DNA of 64,000 nucleotides. It comes from Pseudanabaena yagii GIHE-NHR1 (GTDB lineage: Bacteria > Cyanobacteriota > Cyanobacteriia > Pseudanabaenales > Pseudanabaenaceae). The position numbers and the translations under genes were made by a program. The DNA lies in contig NZ_JAAVJL010000001.1 of assembly GCF_012863495.1 (NCBI RefSeq), positions 3,467,501 through 3,531,500 on the forward strand, read 5' to 3'. This document shows, piece after piece, positions 17,001-26,489 of this stretch. Each line of letters begins with the position of its first letter. Position 1 is the stretch's first letter. Below the pieces are notes generated by a model, which saw only the letters and a program-made list of their open reading frames with translations, had not been told where the DNA came from and made no database searches.

Positions 17001-18253
17001 ACTGACTGTTTGAGTAATGGTTGCAGAACCCTTGATAAATCCACTCGCGCTTTTTCAGGATTGACCCAATAGAGACAAAGCGCACTAAAAAACACTTCTA
17101 AACAATGGCTTTGAGTATGATCATGGAGATATTCATTACTGAGTAGATCCTTTTGAGGAATATCCCCCAGTTGAAACTTCAAAACCCTTTGCAGTCTGCT
17201 ATAGGTGGTTTGCAACCAATGGTGAGTTTGCTTTACCATCAGTGCGGCATAACCTTCAGCTTCACGCATACTCTCGGCTGTTCCCTCTTGAATCAGCGCT
17301 AGAATAAAAAACAATCCCGGTTCGCCACTGAAGTAGATTTGACGTTTACCTGTGGCTTTTCGGATCGATTTGAGGGATAGGCGAAATTGTGCGATCGCTA
17401 AAGCGCGATCGCCTTTCAGAAAATGTAGCCAAGAGAGTAAGGCATTGCCTGCCTCTTTGTAGTCACTGGACAGGCGATCATAGGCAGCTTGAGTAGTTTT
17501 TAAATCTGCACGCAATAGGCTTTGTTCGATTAATACCAATAGCAAGGGATCAGTGCAGCGATCGCTATTTTCTTGAAAACTTCTTTGCAATAGGGCTAAA
17601 GCCTGATCGGTATTTTTTAGCTTAAGCATTCCATTGCTAAGAATGGTGCTTAAGCCGACCTCATAAAATGTTGAATCTAGGGTTTGAAACCAGTCTGGAT
17701 CGAAGGGATTATTACAGATTTGAAATAGAATTGTATCTAAGGTGATTTTCTGTTGAGAATATCCAAATCGATAGAAATCATCAAATTGCTTAGCAACAAA
17801 ATCCACATCCTGCCGATAAATCCCAATTCTGACTTCGCGAATAAACTGTGATTCACTCCTGAAAGTACGTGAACCCATCTTGCCGTAGGATGGTACTGGG
17901 ATTTTTGCTTCGATTACTTCAACAATTGCTTCAAATTTTCCTTTCTGAATGGCATCGCGGACAGCAATATCGACCAACAACGAATTGCATTGCACTCCTT
18001 GAGAACGATCTTGATTGAGTAGGTTTAACTTTAAGAAGCGATCAATATATCCTTTTAAAGCAATGGGTGATAGAGGCTTATCCTTATCCTTAACTCCAAG
18101 GTAGATCAAGCAGTCCAGAATTACAGTACGATTCAGTGGTTCATAGGCGATCGCACAAGTGCGGATGATCTGTTGCTCTAACGCTGACAATTTATGATAC
18201 AGAGATGTTAAGGTCTCGTAGAGTTTGGCAGAATCAACTTGGAAATCAGGCAT
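14036..18253 (-). CDS. SNF2-family DEAD/DEAH helicase with long N-terminal TPR-like region
   Basis: The 1405-aa product has a large helical N-terminus (residues ~1-500, TPR-like repeats such as LALLQRSFQ). A middle SNF2-associated region follows, then a C-terminal SWI2/SNF2 motor from about residue 930. Motor motifs: [10 protein letters not shown] (Walker A, ~970), [10 protein letters not shown] (Walker B), [21 protein letters not shown]-type [35 protein letters not shown] and [17 protein letters not shown]. It is an ATP-dependent DNA translocase likely acting on protein-DNA complexes, and similar large SNF2 proteins are found in many cyanobacteria. No methylase or phage-defence gene accompanies it, so a defence role is not supported. 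It is transcribed alone. Confidence 0.9.
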   Translation of the reverse strand: [1405 protein letters not shown]

Positions 18254-18717
18254 ATCTAAAAGTTTGTATTGTGATTAGAGAAAGTTGCGATCATTAATTC
18301 TTGGAGATAGATGGAGATAGATACTTAGGATATCCTGTGGTTATTCTTGGTTCATAGTGACTCAATTAATTATGGTGTTTTTATATTACGAAATATTAAC
18401 AGTAACAAATATCTAGATTTCATCATAGTTCAAGATAGTTCAAGGTTTGGCAAGCTGATTTAAGTATTTTCCTGTAAGAGTCGCACAGTCAAATAAGAAA
18501 CCGATGTTTGGTAGCGTGGCGAAAACAAAAAATTTGGTTCTTGATTAAATCTAGATTCTAGAGATTGTTGAAGCTTGAAGTATTTTTTGAAAGCGTTACG
18601 AAGTAGTGCTTTCAAAAATTTCTCTGGTTTTTAATTCGGCGTAACGCGCTGTAGTGTCTATTTAATGCGTACAATACTAGATCTAGTATTTAACCAAGCA
18701 TTAAAAGATTTCGACTC
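18254..18717. other. Divergent promoter region between SNF2 and aminotransferase genes
   Basis: No gene was found. A hairpin at 18583-18621 (TTTTTTGAAAGCGTTACG...) resembles the central stem of repeat family B. A perfect 18-bp palindrome (AATACTAGATCTAGTATT, 18673-18690) sits 28 bp before the aminotransferase start. The rest is AT-rich. Confidence 0.55.
18673..18690. promoter_or_regulatory. 18-bp palindrome before the aminotransferase gene
   Basis: The perfect palindrome AATACTAGATCTAGTATT ends 27 bp before the ATG at 18718. Its position and symmetry fit a dimeric repressor operator or a short leader stem. The regulator is unknown. Confidence 0.4.
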
Positions 18718-19872
18718 ATGGAAGATAAGTTGATGTTAATGATCCCAGGTCCAACACCTGTGCCTGAACAGGCACTGTTGGCTCTGGCAAAAGCTCCGAT
18801 CGGACACCGTAGCGGCGATTTTAGCAAGATCATGGCAGATGTGACTGCTAAGCTCAAATGGCTGCACCAAACCACCAATGATGTATTGATTCTCACCACA
18901 AGCGGAACTGGGGCAATCGAAGCTGGCATCATTAATTTTCTAAGCAAAGGCGATCGCGTCCTTGTTGGTGATAATGGCAAGTTTGGCGAACGCTGGGTCG
19001 AAGTTGCTCAAGCCTATGGACTAAATGTTGAAGTAATCAAAGCGGAATGGGGCAAACCTCTAAATCCTGAAGATTTCCGCGTCAAGCTAGAAGCAGATAC
19101 CAATAAAGAAATCAAAGCTGTAGTTATTACCCATAGCGAAACTTCTACAGGCGTTCTCAATGATCTTGTCGCAATTAACAAATATGTGAAAGCCCATGAA
19201 AAGGCACTGATCATTGTTGATGCTGTCACCAGTTTGGGCGCAATGAATGTTCCTATCGATGAATTAGGACTAGATGTGGTTGGTTCTGGTTCGCAAAAGG
19301 GCTATATGATCCCCCCCGGATTAGGATTTGTGTCTGTTAGTCCAAAAGCATGGGAAGCTTACAAAACCGCAGATTTACCGAAGTACTATCTCGATTTGGG
19401 CAAAGCTCGCAAAGATGCTGCCAAAAATTCCACTCCTTTCACCACCTCGGTAAATATGGTGATTGCCTTGCAAGCTTCCTTAGAAATCATGCAGCGTGAA
19501 GGTTTAGAAAATATCTTTGCGCGTCACCTCCGCCATCGTGATGCAACCCGTGCCGCAGTTAAGGCTCTAAATCTGGGCTTGTTGGCTCCCGACGATGCCG
19601 CTAGTGCCTCGATTACCTCTGTTGTGCCTCCCGAAGGGCTAGAAGCAGAAAAGATTCGCGCCACGATCAAGAAGAAGTTTGATATTGTCATGGCTGGTGG
19701 ACAAGATCACCTCAATGGCAAGATTTTCCGCATTGGGCACTTGGGCTTTGTTAGCGATCGCGATGTTCTCACCGCTATTGCTGCCCTCGAAGCATCTATT
19801 GCTGCCCTTGGTTACACCAATTTCACCTATGGTGTTGGTGTCAAAGCGGCGATCGAAGTTTTAAACGGCTAA
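18718..19872 (+). CDS. Alanine/serine-glyoxylate aminotransferase family protein
   Basis: The 384-aa PLP-dependent class V aminotransferase starts MEDKLMLMIPGPTPVPEQ. It has the fold-type I landmarks LTTSGTGAIEAG, HSETSTGVLND, IIVDAVTSLGA and the Schiff-base Lys in GSGSQKGYM (about residue 194). In cyanobacteria these proteins are annotated as alanine- or serine-glyoxylate aminotransferase (older name: soluble hydrogenase 42-kDa subunit) and probably act in photorespiratory glyoxylate removal. It is a single gene, convergent with fbp. Confidence 0.9.
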   Translation: MEDKLMLMIPGPTPVPEQALLALAKAPIGHRSGDFSKIMADVTAKLKWLHQTTNDVLILTTSGTGAIEAGIINFLSKGDRVLVGDNGKFGERWVEVAQAYGLNVEVIKAEWGKPLNPEDFRVKLEADTNKEIKAVVITHSETSTGVLNDLVAINKYVKAHEKALIIVDAVTSLGAMNVPIDELGLDVVGSGSQKGYMIPPGLGFVSVSPKAWEAYKTADLPKYYLDLGKARKDAAKNSTPFTTSVNMVIALQASLEIMQREGLENIFARHLRHRDATRAAVKALNLGLLAPDDAASASITSVVPPEGLEAEKIRATIKKKFDIVMAGGQDHLNGKIFRIGHLGFVSDRDVLTAIAALEASIAALGYTNFTYGVGVKAAIEVLNG

Positions 19873-19880
19873 TTTTCTCC

Positions 19881-19921
19881 AACCTGAGTAGCATTGCGAA
19901 GCGCTGCTACTCAGGTTTTTT
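19881..19921. terminator. Shared terminator of the aminotransferase and fbp genes
   Basis: The stem AACCTGAGTAGCATTGC-gaa-GCGCTGCTACTCAGGTT is followed by a T-run on the plus strand. The TGA stop of the convergent fbp gene lies in the right arm. Confidence 0.8.
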
Positions 19922-20945
19922 GATGTAAAAAAGACTCTACTAGTTTGACATTTTCTGAACTTCCGATAATTAATGGTGTGCGACTATGCAATTTTTTGGG
20001 GATTACATCCAAAATCTCTTGAGTACCCGTAGTAGCTCTTCCACCTGCTTGCTCAACCAAAAATGCTAACGGTGCAGACTCATAAAGTAGGCGCAACTTT
20101 CCATCGGGATGACCGACTGTACCAGGGTAGAGAAACACACCACCTTGAAAGAGAATCCGATGGATATCTGCTACTAGCGCCCCTGAATAACGTGCCGAAT
20201 ATCCCTCTTGACGGTGAATATACTTGACATATTCCCGCATAGGTGGTTCCCACTGCCAAAAATTTCCTTCATTCACACTATAAGTGCAACCCTGTGCAGG
20301 AATATGAATATTCTCTTGAGATAGAATAAATTCTCCAATACTAGGGTCAAGAGTAAACGCATGGACACCAATACCAAGGGAATAAACTAACATTGTGCTT
20401 GTGCCATAGAGAATATAACCTGCACCAATTTGTTTGCGCCCTGACTGAAGCAGATCTAAAGCTTCTCCCGATTCGTCATTACCTTCCTGTTGGCGGATCG
20501 AAAAGATTGAGCCGATCGCTAAATTTACGTCAATATTGCTCGAACCATCAATAGGGTCATAGAGCAAGGTATAGCGACCAATGGGACAATTTTCAGGAAT
20601 ATAGTAAGGCTTTTCCATTTCCTCCGAGGCAAGCCGACAAACTAAGCCACTTTGCTCAAATGCCCTCAAAAATACTCGATTGGCATAACGATCCATATTC
20701 TTGACCGCTTCACCTTGGACATTTACCTCCCCTGTAAATCCCAATACATTTTCCATTAAACCTGCACGGCTAAGATGGCGAGCGATCGTTTTACCTGCTA
20801 AGCCAATTCGCCCCATCAATGCACTCAGATCATATGACTCAGGGGAAAATGTGCCACACTGGGAAAGGACATGTTGCGAGAGTGTCATAAAGTCACGACC
20901 AAGAGTAATCTCTTGAGCAGGGTTGAGTCTGGTAGAATCGGTCAT
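19911..20945 (-). CDS. fbp: Class I fructose-1,6-bisphosphatase
   Basis: The 344-aa enzyme hydrolyses fructose-1,6-bisphosphate to fructose-6-phosphate in gluconeogenesis and possibly the Calvin cycle. Metal and substrate motifs are present: [29 protein letters not shown], the mid-region [34 protein letters not shown], and the signature [21 protein letters not shown]. Length and ATG start match the family. Cyanobacteria also use the bifunctional GlpX-type FBPase/SBPase, so this class I enzyme may be the gluconeogenic isozyme. Confidence 0.95.
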   Translation of the reverse strand: MTDSTRLNPAQEITLGRDFMTLSQHVLSQCGTFSPESYDLSALMGRIGLAGKTIARHLSRAGLMENVLGFTGEVNVQGEAVKNMDRYANRVFLRAFEQSGLVCRLASEEMEKPYYIPENCPIGRYTLLYDPIDGSSNIDVNLAIGSIFSIRQQEGNDESGEALDLLQSGRKQIGAGYILYGTSTMLVYSLGIGVHAFTLDPSIGEFILSQENIHIPAQGCTYSVNEGNFWQWEPPMREYVKYIHRQEGYSARYSGALVADIHRILFQGGVFLYPGTVGHPDGKLRLLYESAPLAFLVEQAGGRATTGTQEILDVIPKKLHSRTPLIIGSSENVKLVESFLHQKT

Positions 20946-21020
20946 GGGGGCGATTACTTTAATGCTTCTCCCCCATTATGAAGCCAATTTTTAACTATTG
21001 TGCCAATCTAGACATAACTT

Positions 21021-22247
21021 ATGAGTACCTGTCCTAGTTGCAACGCCATCAATCCCGATAATTATCAATTTTGTCAATTTTGTGGCTCTAAGCTTACTCA
21101 TGAATTTGTCAGTCAGGCATTGGAGGATTTTGAAATCGCTCCACCGCTATCCATAGATCTTGACTCTGAAGTATCGGAAGTAAATGAATCCCCCATAGAT
21201 AATCATCTGGATGATGTGGATCTTCAGCGTCAAGGAATAGACAACGAATTCGATGAATTTATAGATAATGCGATCGCCATTACTATTCCAGTCAAAATCC
21301 CCGAAGAGATTCTTGAAAAAGAGGAGATTAGACTACTGGAAACAGATTCTGTAAATAACTCCTTATCTTCTTTATCCGATGATGTATCTGATAATGCAAT
21401 AAATGTAGACCCATCTTTACAAAGTACGCTCATCATACCAAGCAAACATTTACAAAATGTCTACTATGCTGGCAAAACTGATGTCGGTAGAGACCGCAAT
21501 CGCAATGAGGATGATTTCGCTACAATCTTTCAAACTCGTAGTATCCAAGGCAAAAGTCAAATAAGAGATCGCAGTCATCGCGGTTTATTTGTGTTATGCG
21601 ATGGGATGGGTGGACATGAAGGGGGAGCCGAAGCAAGTAAGATGGCAGTAAATTCCATTATTGATCAGTTCCTTCCATTTTGGGTAGATACTTTACCTGG
21701 GGAAAAGAAATTAAATGAGATTATTACAAATGCCAATCAAGCCATTTTCACTAAGAATGAAGATGAGCAAAGGCTTGCCCTAGGAAGAATGGGAACTACT
21801 CTAGTAATGCTGGCATTACATGACTTAAACTTCGTAATTTCCCATGTAGGTGACAGTCGGATTTATCAAGTATCGAATTCCCAATTAGTCCAACTAACAC
21901 GCGATCATGAAGTCTGCAATCAATTAATGGATCTCGGTATGGATCGCGAATCGGCTATGGCGCGACCTGATGCCCATCAATTAACTCAAGCCTTAGGTCC
22001 CAATCCTAGCGATCGCCTTGAGCCTGCTATTCAATTCTTCAGCTTAACTGAGCCAACTCTATTTTTATTATGTTCTGATGGTTTGTGTGATAACAATGCG
22101 ATCGAGCAACACTGGCAAAATTACTTATTACCAATCTTAAATAAAGAAATTGACCTTGAGACTGGCTTAGACTATCTCATTGATCTGGGTAATAATATGA
22201 ATGGACATGACAACATCACAGCCATCCTTATTTTGTGTGAGTTGTAA
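21021..22247 (+). CDS. PP2C-type Ser/Thr phosphatase with N-terminal zinc ribbon
   Basis: The 408-aa protein begins with a zinc-ribbon (CPSCNAINPDNYQFCQFCG, residues 4-22) and an acidic linker to about residue 150. A PP2C domain follows: GKTDVGRDRNRNEDDF, LFVLCDGMGGHEGG, LGRMGTTLVML, VGDSRIYQV, LTRDHE, LLCSDGLCDN and GHDNITAILI. All the metal-binding Asp motifs are present, so it should be an active phosphoprotein phosphatase. A zinc ribbon fused to PP2C is a recurring cyanobacterial layout, probably for partner binding. Its own promoter lies opposite fbp. A hairpin follows the stop at 22300-22332. Confidence 0.9.
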   Translation: MSTCPSCNAINPDNYQFCQFCGSKLTHEFVSQALEDFEIAPPLSIDLDSEVSEVNESPIDNHLDDVDLQRQGIDNEFDEFIDNAIAITIPVKIPEEILEKEEIRLLETDSVNNSLSSLSDDVSDNAINVDPSLQSTLIIPSKHLQNVYYAGKTDVGRDRNRNEDDFATIFQTRSIQGKSQIRDRSHRGLFVLCDGMGGHEGGAEASKMAVNSIIDQFLPFWVDTLPGEKKLNEIITNANQAIFTKNEDEQRLALGRMGTTLVMLALHDLNFVISHVGDSRIYQVSNSQLVQLTRDHEVCNQLMDLGMDRESAMARPDAHQLTQALGPNPSDRLEPAIQFFSLTEPTLFLLCSDGLCDNNAIEQHWQNYLLPILNKEIDLETGLDYLIDLGNNMNGHDNITAILILCEL

Positions 22248-22299
22248 TTTTTGCTTAGCAATACTTCCATAACACTTTTCAAACAAGCTAATTACAGAG

Positions 22300-22332
22300 G
22301 TTAGTTTCTCCACCGAAGGTGGAGAAACTAAT
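22300..22332. terminator. Hairpin between the PP2C and antiporter genes
   Basis: The stem TTAGTTTCTCCACC-gaa-GGTGGAGAAACTAA lies between convergent stops. It has a weak T-run, so this is a probable two-way terminator. Confidence 0.6.
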
Positions 22333-22354
22333 TAGACTAGTAAACGCTACATAA

Positions 22355-24334
22355 TTAAGAGCGCCTTTTGAGGATATCCTTTGCCATATTCAAGAAATAA
22401 TCGGAATTAGAGGAAACTGCACCATTTTTCCCCTTCTGTAAACTAGAGGAAGTGGAATCACTGGTCTTTTGAGCAATGTCGAGATCAGAAAGCACTACTG
22501 GCGTGATATCAAGGGTATTGGGCGGCAATACTTCAAATTGAGCGGGGGGTAAAGTTTTGGGTGTATATAGCAAATAGACAATGCGATCGCCTTTTTCCCA
22601 ATTCATATCCGCCGAGACGATTTGTAATTGTCCTTTACGCTCGAATAGCAATGGCAACAACATTCCTGCATTAAATAGAGTGTTAAAGCGATTTAATTGC
22701 TCTTCAATTTCTTCAGATATCAATAGAAATTCTCCCACTCTCACTTCCCGTTGCAGAATATATTGATTCCAAGTTTTAATTGGTACACGTGCGCTAAAAG
22801 CTTGCTGGACTTCAGGCTGACTGCGATCGCTTTCCACTTCTTTGACATAAATAGCAAATACCTTCGGTGGATTAAATTCTTTAATGGCTAGCTGAGCAAT
22901 CACGATATTAACATCAGTATTAATCGTCAGAGCCACAAAGGTTCCTACAGAATCAAGCCCTGCTTCGGCGAGGGATTTCGCATCTAGTCCATTACTGACA
23001 AAGGCAGGAATATCATATTCGGCAGCTTGTTTACAAAGTTCAGCATTGGTATCAATCAGCGCGACCCTCTGACCATTGGCTTGAAAGAGACGCGCTACCA
23101 GAATGCCAATGGGATTACTTCCGACAATTACTAAGCCTGAGATATCACCTTGAGTAAGCCCCAATAACTTTGCTACTAATTTGGCAGACAATCCCTGCAA
23201 AAATACGGTCATTGCGATCGTCAGAAAGACCAGTGCTTTAATTGATTCCCCACCATTGACTCCTCGTTCCGTTAATAAAATCGAAAATAGCGAAGCAACG
23301 GAAGCCGCCACAATTCCCCTCGGCGCACACCATGCCAAGAATGCCTTTTGTCGCCATGTGAAACTACTATTCCATGTGCTGACGATGACATTAATTGGGC
23401 GTACAATCAACATCATAAAGAGCACCGTCTGCACGCCGCCCCAGCCGAGTGCAAAGATACTCGGAATAGATAGGTTAGCGGAAAGGAGAATAAATAGCAC
23501 TGACACAATCAGTGCTACTAACTGACTTTTGAACTTCAGCAAAGCGCGACTATTCGGAATTTCTGAAGCTCGGAGAATGATGCCCATGACCACGACTGCC
23601 GTTAGACCAGACTCACTCTGAATTTCTTGGGCAAGACCAAAGAGTGCGAGGACTGCGGCTACAACTACAGCACTTTTGGTGTCTTCCGCCAAAAATGTTG
23701 CCCGTTGCAAAAACTTACCGAGTAGCCATCCTGCGATCGCACCGACTGCACCGCCCACACCTAGCCGCAATCCCAGATCGCTAACCACCTCAAAGGCTCC
23801 TGCCGCAGGATTTAAGGCAACATCTAAAACTACAACTGCTAACACTGAGCCGATCGCATCAATCAGTACTCCCTCTCCCTCAAGAATTGTGGCAAGGCGG
23901 CGATCGAGTCCCACTTCTTCAACAATGGGATTAATTACCGTGGGACCAGTAACGACGACGAGGGCAGCATATAAGAAAGCGATCGTCCAAGGAAATTCGC
24001 TCAACCAATAGGCGGCAATACCACCACCAATCAAGGTAATTAGCGTACCAATGGTAATCAAATTGCGTAAACTTGCGGAAACCTTACCCAGTTCTTGAAG
24101 TTTGAGATTTAGTCCACCATCAAAGAGAATCAGGGCAACAGAAATTGAAACGATCGCTTCTAAACCATCACCTAATAGCCTTGGCTGTACTAAATTAAAG
24201 CCATTCCCCCCCAGAGCCACCCCAAACAGTAATAAAAAGACAATACTGGGCACACGGAAAAAGTTCGCAATGACACGAGCAGAAATCCCTGCGGTGATCG
24301 CGATAATAATGATTAAAGAAAGAGAACCTTCCAT
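22355..24334 (-). CDS. CPA-type sodium/proton antiporter with TrkA-N domain
   Basis: The 659-aa protein has an N-terminal membrane domain (about residues 1-400, ~12 segments) with the CPA motifs GLDRRLATILEGEGVLIDAIGSV-like text and AFLAWCAPRGIVAAS. A TrkA-N Rossmann domain (GLVIVGSNPIGILVARLFQ, about 390-410) and a hydrophilic C-terminus follow. It should exchange monovalent cations for protons at the plasma or thylakoid membrane, with nucleotide or redox control through the TrkA-N part. It is one gene, upstream of a repeat pair (family D then C). Confidence 0.88.
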   Translation of the reverse strand: MEGSLSLIIIIAITAGISARVIANFFRVPSIVFLLLFGVALGGNGFNLVQPRLLGDGLEAIVSISVALILFDGGLNLKLQELGKVSASLRNLITIGTLITLIGGGIAAYWLSEFPWTIAFLYAALVVVTGPTVINPIVEEVGLDRRLATILEGEGVLIDAIGSVLAVVVLDVALNPAAGAFEVVSDLGLRLGVGGAVGAIAGWLLGKFLQRATFLAEDTKSAVVVAAVLALFGLAQEIQSESGLTAVVVMGIILRASEIPNSRALLKFKSQLVALIVSVLFILLSANLSIPSIFALGWGGVQTVLFMMLIVRPINVIVSTWNSSFTWRQKAFLAWCAPRGIVAASVASLFSILLTERGVNGGESIKALVFLTIAMTVFLQGLSAKLVAKLLGLTQGDISGLVIVGSNPIGILVARLFQANGQRVALIDTNAELCKQAAEYDIPAFVSNGLDAKSLAEAGLDSVGTFVALTINTDVNIVIAQLAIKEFNPPKVFAIYVKEVESDRSQPEVQQAFSARVPIKTWNQYILQREVRVGEFLLISEEIEEQLNRFNTLFNAGMLLPLLFERKGQLQIVSADMNWEKGDRIVYLLYTPKTLPPAQFEVLPPNTLDITPVVLSDLDIAQKTSDSTSSSLQKGKNGAVSSNSDYFLNMAKDILKRRS

Positions 24335-24345
24335 GACCTAGCTCT

Positions 24346-24450
24346 TATAGCAGTTTGCGTTTTGTCGTAGGCAAAATGCAAACTAAAAACTCTTACTGGG
24401 ATTGATTTTTGGTTTTCAAATGATTACGCACCCATTTGACAGCCGCTATA
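24346..24450. repeat. MITE-like element, family D copy 2
   Basis: It begins TATAGCAGTTTGCGTTTTG and ends GACAGCCGCTATA. It shares with 8579-8693 the order left hairpin (GGCAAAATGCAAAC), ACTGGGATTGATTTTTGG and a right part TTTTCAAATGATTACGCACCCATTTGA. Confidence 0.75.
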
Positions 24451-24466
24451 GTAGATTAGCTGATTA

Positions 24467-24575
24467 GGGACTTGCTATTAATTAAAGTACCTGTGGCTTC
24501 GACTCCGCTCAGCCAACGTTAGCTGAGCGAAGTCGAAGCTAGATAACTTTGGTGGGATATTTTTTATCCGGTCCC
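24467..24575. repeat. MITE-like element, family C copy 1
   Basis: The ends are GGGACTTGC ... GGTCCC, and the centre is the hairpin GCTTCGACTCCGCTCAGC / GCTGAGCGAAGTCGAAGC. Related copies lie at 29341-29443 and 55826-55925, and a core-only copy at 47880-47932. Confidence 0.75.
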
Positions 24576-24595
24576 TTACGAAGTTCTAACTCGAT

Positions 24596-26179
24596 CTAAT
24601 CTAATGATACTGACAGCGTAACGTTAAACTGCGTTTCAAAGGGTTGTTTTTTATAATCGAGACTCCAAAGTTCTAGAGTACAGGGATCATGATGTTGTTT
24701 GGGGGTGAGTTGCAATGAGCAAGCACGGGTTCGAGGACTACAAACCACACGAATGGAGGTGATCGCTCCAATTTGACGACGATCTAAAGCTGTTGCCAAT
24801 CGCAAAAAGGTACTAGCTTGGCGAATAAATAACTTCAAGCGTTCACTTCCTAAACGTTGGAAATTATCATGTTTCTTCTTGGGTTCACTCTTACGATGAT
24901 AGCGAGCAAGATTGGCAATTACTTCAATTTCTGACTCGGTATAGCCCAATAATTCCCCATTGCGAATTAGGTAATAGGAATGCTTGTGGTGAGCGTCATG
25001 GCTGATGTGATGTCCCGAATTATGCAACATCGCCGCCGCCCAGAGCAAATGTCGCTCATTGTCACTCCATTCGTGGAATATACCTTTAGTTTGATCGAAA
25101 ATGCTCAGAGCATGATCGGCAACCTGTTTAGCATATTTAGTGTCAATGCCATATTTATCGGCAAGTTTGAGAATGCTGCGATCGCGAACAGTACTTTGAT
25201 AGCGCCAGCCATCTTCGATATAGCCATGCCGAATCATCCAATCGACGACTAAACCTTCGCGTAAAGCACTTTGGCAAAGGGTAATTTTGGGAATTCCCAT
25301 TAACCGCATTGTTTCTAATAAAATTAAGGCTCCCGCCAAAATAATTTCTGCTCTCTTTTGGCGTACCATCGCTGTACGTTCATCCAAATTCGCCCGACGT
25401 AACCGCCAAACAATATTTTCTAAATCAGCAAAGGGAATTTCATAACCTTGTAAAGGACTAGGAACTAAGCCCGTCTTTTCCTTAGAATGCAAAATCGCTA
25501 GCGTTTCAATGGTTCCCGATGTGCCGATCGCATTGATTGATTTGATATTTTTTTCCTGCAACAGCGATCGCAAATCATCCGTAGGTCGCTCAATCGAACC
25601 GAGAATATATCCCAATAGGCGATCATATTCCGTTTGGGAAACTGGATCGGTACTAATAAATAAATCCGTTAGCCTTACTGCCCCAATCTTAGTACTACTC
25701 AGATATTTTGGATCTCTTCCATCCCCCAAAATCATTTCTGTAGAACCGCCACCGATATCAATTAATAAATGTGGCTCATCCCTGAGTTCCATTGCCGAAA
25801 TTACACCCAAATAAATGCGGCGGGCTTCCTCTTGTCCAGAAATTACTTCAATATATAGTCCTAATTCTTCGTGAATGCGGCGAATAAACTCTGCCCCATT
25901 TGGAGCCTCGCGAGTGGCACTGGTTGCCACCGCCACAATTTCTTCCACTTTTTGAGTACGACAGATCTCTTGACATCGCCTCAAAGCTTCTAGCGATCGC
26001 TGCATAGCATCTTCAGTCAAATTTCCCGTTTGAGCACAACGTTCTCCTAGTCTGACGGTTGCTTTTTCCGACTCAATCACAGTAAAACTAGGAATCGAAG
26101 TCTTAATTTGTACAATTACCATATGAATGGAATTTGTACCCACATCGATCGCTGCTAGAGTTTTGACATCTGAGGTCAT
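24596..26179 (-). CDS. ppx: Ppx/GppA exopolyphosphatase
   Basis: The 527-aa protein has the ASKHA phosphatase fold (AAIDVGTNSIHMVIVQ at residues ~10-25, then LLIDIGGGSTEM and NAIGTSGT). A C-terminal HD-like helical domain follows (AAMLHNSGHHISHDAHHKHS, about 380-400). It would hydrolyse inorganic polyphosphate and possibly pppGpp in the cytosol. Family length and ATG start fit. The gene stands alone and divergent from the REC-histidine kinase upstream. Confidence 0.9.
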   Translation of the reverse strand: MTSDVKTLAAIDVGTNSIHMVIVQIKTSIPSFTVIESEKATVRLGERCAQTGNLTEDAMQRSLEALRRCQEICRTQKVEEIVAVATSATREAPNGAEFIRRIHEELGLYIEVISGQEEARRIYLGVISAMELRDEPHLLIDIGGGSTEMILGDGRDPKYLSSTKIGAVRLTDLFISTDPVSQTEYDRLLGYILGSIERPTDDLRSLLQEKNIKSINAIGTSGTIETLAILHSKEKTGLVPSPLQGYEIPFADLENIVWRLRRANLDERTAMVRQKRAEIILAGALILLETMRLMGIPKITLCQSALREGLVVDWMIRHGYIEDGWRYQSTVRDRSILKLADKYGIDTKYAKQVADHALSIFDQTKGIFHEWSDNERHLLWAAAMLHNSGHHISHDAHHKHSYYLIRNGELLGYTESEIEVIANLARYHRKSEPKKKHDNFQRLGSERLKLFIRQASTFLRLATALDRRQIGAITSIRVVCSPRTRACSLQLTPKQHHDPCTLELWSLDYKKQPFETQFNVTLSVSLD

Positions 26180-26489
26180 GATCTGTTTCCGCGAAATATC
26201 TCAAGTCATGGTAAATGAAAATCTGTAAGAATAAAAGCAGTCAGTTAATTTCTAGGATTGTAGAAAGTTAATTTAGGTACAGCACTTTGCACTAACATGA
26301 AAGTCCAGCAAAATTTATGAAACTAACACTTTGCCATGCTTTCAAAAATTTCATAAAGTGAATTAGTCACATAGCCAAATCTTTATCCTTATATTTAGAT
26401 ACAATCCTCTAGACTTACATTAAGTCAGTTAAGTCAGTCTCTAGTAGAAGTTAGACATTTCGTGCCTCCTAACTTTGAGTACAAGCAAC
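26180..26489. other. Divergent promoter region with a decayed repeat
   Basis: No gene was found. Around 26278-26360, CAGCACTTTGCACTAACATG and CATGCTTTCAAAAATTTCATAAAG look like a degenerate family-B element. GTCAGTTAAGTCAGTC near 26420 is a short direct repeat of unknown meaning. Confidence 0.45.

Noticed and set aside
14036-18253. SNF2 helicase as part of a DISARM- or defence-type system
   Set aside because: No methyltransferase, nuclease or phospholipase-D gene neighbours it. Similar stand-alone genes are common in cyanobacteria.
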